A DNA stretch of 64,000 bases from contig CAJQUN010000451.1 in assembly GCA_907163345.1 (NCBI GenBank), positions 62,001 through 126,000 of the forward strand. Reading direction: 5' to 3'. Made by a program: the position numbers and the translations under genes. The notes under the pieces were generated by a model. That model was given only the letters and a program-made list of their open reading frames with translations, had not been told where the DNA came from and did not search any database. Shown one piece after another: positions 60,820-64,000 of the stretch. The stretch comes from Haberlea rhodopensis. Taxonomy: Eukaryota > Streptophyta > Magnoliopsida > Lamiales > Gesneriaceae. Numbering within the stretch: the first letter of the stretch is position 1; every line of letters begins with the position of its first letter.

Positions 60820-61690
60820 AGAGAAGAGCCGTCGGGCTTTTTCTCTCATACCACTGTTTCTCATAAAACCCTTATGAGGATCATGAAAGAAGAACCAAAG
60901 CTTCAGATATACGATGGATTTACAATTGGAGCAATGGAAAAAGCCATGGATATGATTGGTCTTCGTAGCAGGAAGCATCAGATTATCCATAGGGTAACAC
61001 AAGTGAATTTGCGATCCCAATAGAATTCTCGGGAAACCAAATTGAGATGCAATTAATCCCCTACAGAGAAATCTAGGATATTAAGAACAAGGTCAAAAGA
61101 GAAGTTGCTAACATGCTCTAATGGATTCATATTGGAGCCATTAGAGTAATCATCAAGGCAACTTTCAAGGAAGGAATTGATTCGCCCCTCAACCTGGCGA
61201 TCTTTGACAAGAGAATCCCGAACCTCAAAGATTATTGTTTGGGAGCAGTGACAGGAAATCTGTATGCAGGAAAGATGGCTTTCAACATCTATCCAAGGAT
61301 TGCATACAATTTAGGAGATTGAGACTTCAACAAAGTTCTTACTCTTCATCAAGATTTTAAAAGAGAAGATTTGATGAAAGAAGGGAACAGGCCTTACTCG
61401 ATCACCTACAATGTGTCATACGCACTCTCGAATACTCATCATTCCGAGGTATTCTTGAGAAAGGAATTAATCGAAGTCCACAGAATCTTCGAAGATTTCT
61501 CTAAAGCAGTATTACCGGACATCATTGATACTCCGACAATAGGAGAGATCCACATGAGAATACTAGATCAACTTGTTCTAAACAGAAGTAGGATCATTGT
61601 GATCGAGCCTAGAAGGATGTCTTTCCAACAGGATAGGTTAACCAGCAACTATCCGGGCGAAAAACAGAAGGCAGTCTCAATCAGAATTTA
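60820..61690 (+). pseudogene. Caulimovirid movement protein (30K superfamily)
   Basis: Pieces in two frames carry the movement-protein core: a HIGAIR/ATFKEGIDSP region near 61120-61190, FDKRI, a GAVTGNLYAGK block (about 61240) and a YSITYNVSYALSNTHHS block (about 61390-61445). Stops occur near 61068, 61122 and 61320. Such proteins help virus spread through plasmodesmata; this copy is broken. Confidence 0.78.
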
Positions 61691-61751
61691 GAAAATCCCT
61701 GATGTATTCAAAACAACAAGAAAGCTAAAATGCCCAGAAGGCTGGAGAGAA

Positions 61752-62260
61752 GTGCAGATAATTTTTGACATTACAGAAAAAGAGAATATCTTCCCTTGTG
61801 ATGTCCTCTACTATTTGCAACAACCTAGAGTTGGCAAGTGTCAAGGAAACCTTCAAATTGGCGAAATTGATCTAACAATTGAAGGAACTGCAGGAAGAAT
61901 CCTAGAACACCTCATTCTAGGGATTGAATTTCTCGAGGAACATAAACCTTGGGAAAGATTGCAAGATGGAATGGAATTCACGGTCGACGGAAAGAGATAC
62001 CGCATTCGATGACCACCAGTCTATTCTCAATATACATCCGTTGGGATGTTATATGAGAAATACCGGGCAGAATATTTTGCAGCCTACATTGACTCAGGAG
62101 CTAGAATATGCACTGGCAGACGAGAAATCTTCCCCAAAGAAGCTGGTGAGAAATTACCAGCCATTGCCGAAAGAGACTTTTCCAAACGGATCCTTATTCT
62201 TAATGAAGGAATCCGGGGAGCAGAAATAATTATTGGAGGAGCAGGCAGTACCCCATGATA
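61752..62260 (+). pseudogene. Caulimovirid pol N-terminus and aspartic protease
   Basis: The frame 61752-62012 is the segment before the protease. A frame change then leads to a DSGA motif with the catalytic Asp at 62091-62093. The protease would process the viral polyprotein. Confidence 0.65.
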
Positions 62261-62575
62261 CAAATTCAAAACTTCACCTATATATTTCCATGATACAGTT
62301 GCAGATATGCTGTTGGAAAACAAATTCCTACAGACATTCAAGACATTCACTCAAGAGAATGAAACGAGAAGACTTATTTTCACAACTCTGTGTGATCATA
62401 AGATTATGGTACAACGATTACGGGAGGCGTTCCACAGAAAATTCCCCATTCGTTTTCGCAACAAGCGTGGTGATGAAGGAAAACTTCGACACCCAAAGAT
62501 GAAATATCAGCGGAAATTTGGAGAGTCAATTCTTCAAAAGGTCCTAGTGAAAAGGATTCTCAAACTTTTGACTGG

Positions 62576-63660
62576 GTGAGCATCATGTCTTTCAGAGAGC
62601 AGGATGAGGAAAGAGTAACTTCAGAAACCCTGTTGCTACTGAAAAATGCTTTACGAGAAGAAGTTCCACAACCTGAAACTACCATCGAAGAGCGAATCAC
62701 TCTAGAGGATGTAAAAAGGAAGATTCGTAGGAACTACAACGAGGATCTACTAGTATGGTGGAACCAAAAATGAGCTCAGAGCTACTTTAAACGTGAAAAC
62801 TGGAAAAGCAAATGAGTTTATTAGGTACAGGCCGATCCCAATGAACCAGGAAGATCGGAAGGATATACAGATCATATTTAAGGAACATCTTGACCGTAAG
62901 TTAATCTCAGCAGGTATTTCTCCATACAGCAACCCAGGATTTCTTGTTCGGAATTATGGAGAAATTAAACGAGGAAAGCCTAGATTGGTGATCAACTATA
63001 AAGGGATCAATGAAATCTTGGAGTTCAATGGATATTTTATCCCAAGCAGAGAACATTTGATAAATAGCATCAAGAATGCCAAAGCGTTTTCTAAATTCGA
63101 TTGCAAGTCTGGGTTTAACCATATTAAAATGGAGGAAGCAAGTAGAAAGTTTACAACATTCTCCACACCACAAGGACATTATATCTGGAATGTTATGCCA
63201 ATGAGATTGGCAAATGCTCCCCAGATATATCAAAGAAATATGGATAATCTGTTCAATGATTACTTCAGCTTCATGTTCGTTTATATTGACGACATCCTCA
63301 TAGCGTCAAAAAACATGAAAGAACATCTGGAAATCTTTTCAGATGTTTGTTACAAGGAAGGATTAGTGCTTTCTGAAAAGAAAGAGTGATTGACATAAGA
63401 CAGATCGAGTTCCTTGGAATCGAGATCGACGAATCTGGAATCATCCTGCAGAATCATATTGTTGAAAAAGTACAAGGATATCCGGATGACCTCAAGGATT
63501 TAAAACAACTTCAGATTTTTTTAGGAGTTGTTAATTTTGCTGGGATGTTTATCAACAAAGAGCAAACCACAGGAAGGTGTTCAGTCCACTTCTCAAAAAA
63601 GATGTTAAGTTTGAGTGGAATGAAGATCACAGACAAGCTGTCAAACAGCTGAAGGAGGTT
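62576..63660 (+). pseudogene. Caulimovirid reverse transcriptase
   Basis: The lead-in (62576-62773) ends with a WW motif typical of caulimovirid RT entry. RT proper (62793-63389) has FDCKSGF with catalytic D103, a QGHYIWNVMP block and YIDD at 164-167. The usual FGL before the NAP motif is changed (MRLANAP). The connection region continues in another frame (63386-63652) with IEFLGIEID and FLGVVNFAG. Sequence stops resembling pol at about 63660, before RNase H. Confidence 0.88.
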
Positions 63661-64000
63661 TGAGTGGAATGATAAATAGTATATGGATGCCTATTTGTTC
63701 TTTAAACATTTTCTTAGGGTTAAGAATATAATTTTATTAATAGTTGGTTGGACCATGTGGATCACTTGGACCACATGGACCACATGTGGGTTTTATAGTC
63801 ATTTCAACCAAGAATGGACATAAATGAACTAAGGTTTTTTAACTAGAGTAAGATGAATTAAGTTTCAGGAAAGGGTACCGGCTCGCAATTTTCCCTAGAA
63901 TAAAAACGACGACGCAATGCTTAGAAAAGCACGAATCTTGGCATATATAAGATTTAGTGAAGAAGAGATTAAGTTCAAGAAAACAAGAGAATCTCTAAAA
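63661..64000 (+). promoter_or_regulatory. Possible viral intergenic/promoter region
   Basis: Directly after the broken pol come short GGACCACATG repeats (about 63750-63790). Further on, an ACGACGACGCAATG stretch (about 63906) lies about 35 bp upstream of a TATATAAG box (63944-63951). The following GAAAACAAGAGA is leader-like. The arrangement resembles caulimovirid pregenomic RNA promoters, but no ORF or alignment proves it. Confidence 0.3.

Larger units (their letters stand above)
59718..63660 (+). mobile_element. Endogenous caulimovirid (pararetrovirus), decayed
   Basis: An iMet primer site (59718-59730) precedes, in order, an N-terminal ORF, a CCHC knuckle of coat-protein type, a movement-protein region, an aspartic protease motif and a caulimovirid-type RT that stops in the connection region. 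Stops and shifts occur throughout. RNase H and any transactivator gene are missing. The order zinc knuckle before movement protein suggests affinity to cavemovirus/solendovirus-like lineages; this is inference. It is a fossil insertion, not a replicating genome. Confidence 0.85.

Overview
This is nuclear DNA of a flowering plant, probably a eudicot. Two spliced housekeeping-type genes sit in a bed of nested and decayed transposable elements, with one endogenous plant pararetrovirus at the right edge. All domain assignments come from reading translations by eye; no database search was run.

Layout. 1-2404: 3' end of a non-autonomous LTR element (family A) with its 3' LTR. 2405-4836: broken hAT transposon. 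5099-21045: Athila-like Ty3/gypsy element with decayed gag-pol and a truncated 3' LTR. Its gag is split after codon 8 by a young chromovirus on the minus strand (6680-14679, perfect TSD GCAAC) that has lost gag. 21044-22205: copia remnant. About 22560-22800: hAT remnant. 24130-28114 (minus): a ten-exon external alternative NAD(P)H dehydrogenase (NDB type) with one extra base in exon 3. A plastid DNA insert carrying part of trnG-UCC and its group II intron lies in its intron 1. 30149-34259 (minus): a two-exon RABA/Rab11 GTPase with a 3.46-kb intron. 34927-35366: ~91-bp tandem repeat. 35599-36830: solo LTR with perfect TSD AGTGT. 36947-55461: a stack of related LTRs. It includes a complete family-A element (40002-50032) with no gag or pol, a ~1.1-kb minisatellite inside and a tandem duplication in its 3' LTR. 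It also includes a solo LTR inserted in another LTR. 56413-59605: LTR-like sequence, a chimera of two host gene fragments (EPSP synthase exon 1 and a nucleotide pyrophosphatase/phosphodiesterase) and two tandem arrays. 59718-63660: decayed caulimovirid (primer-binding site, CP-type zinc knuckle, movement protein, protease, RT), followed by a promoter-like end of window.

How it fits together. The two genes are independent cellular genes in the same orientation. Everything else is mobile or viral DNA whose nesting gives a relative chronology: the Athila element precedes the chromovirus, and one family-A LTR predates the 10-kb family-A element that split it.

The most unusual structure is in the family-A LTRs. 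Long forms carry a ~730-770-bp GT...AG-bounded segment filled with CGATCGATCG palindromes, and short forms lack that segment at about the GT/AG borders, as if it had been spliced. No new defence-type or enzymatic system was seen.
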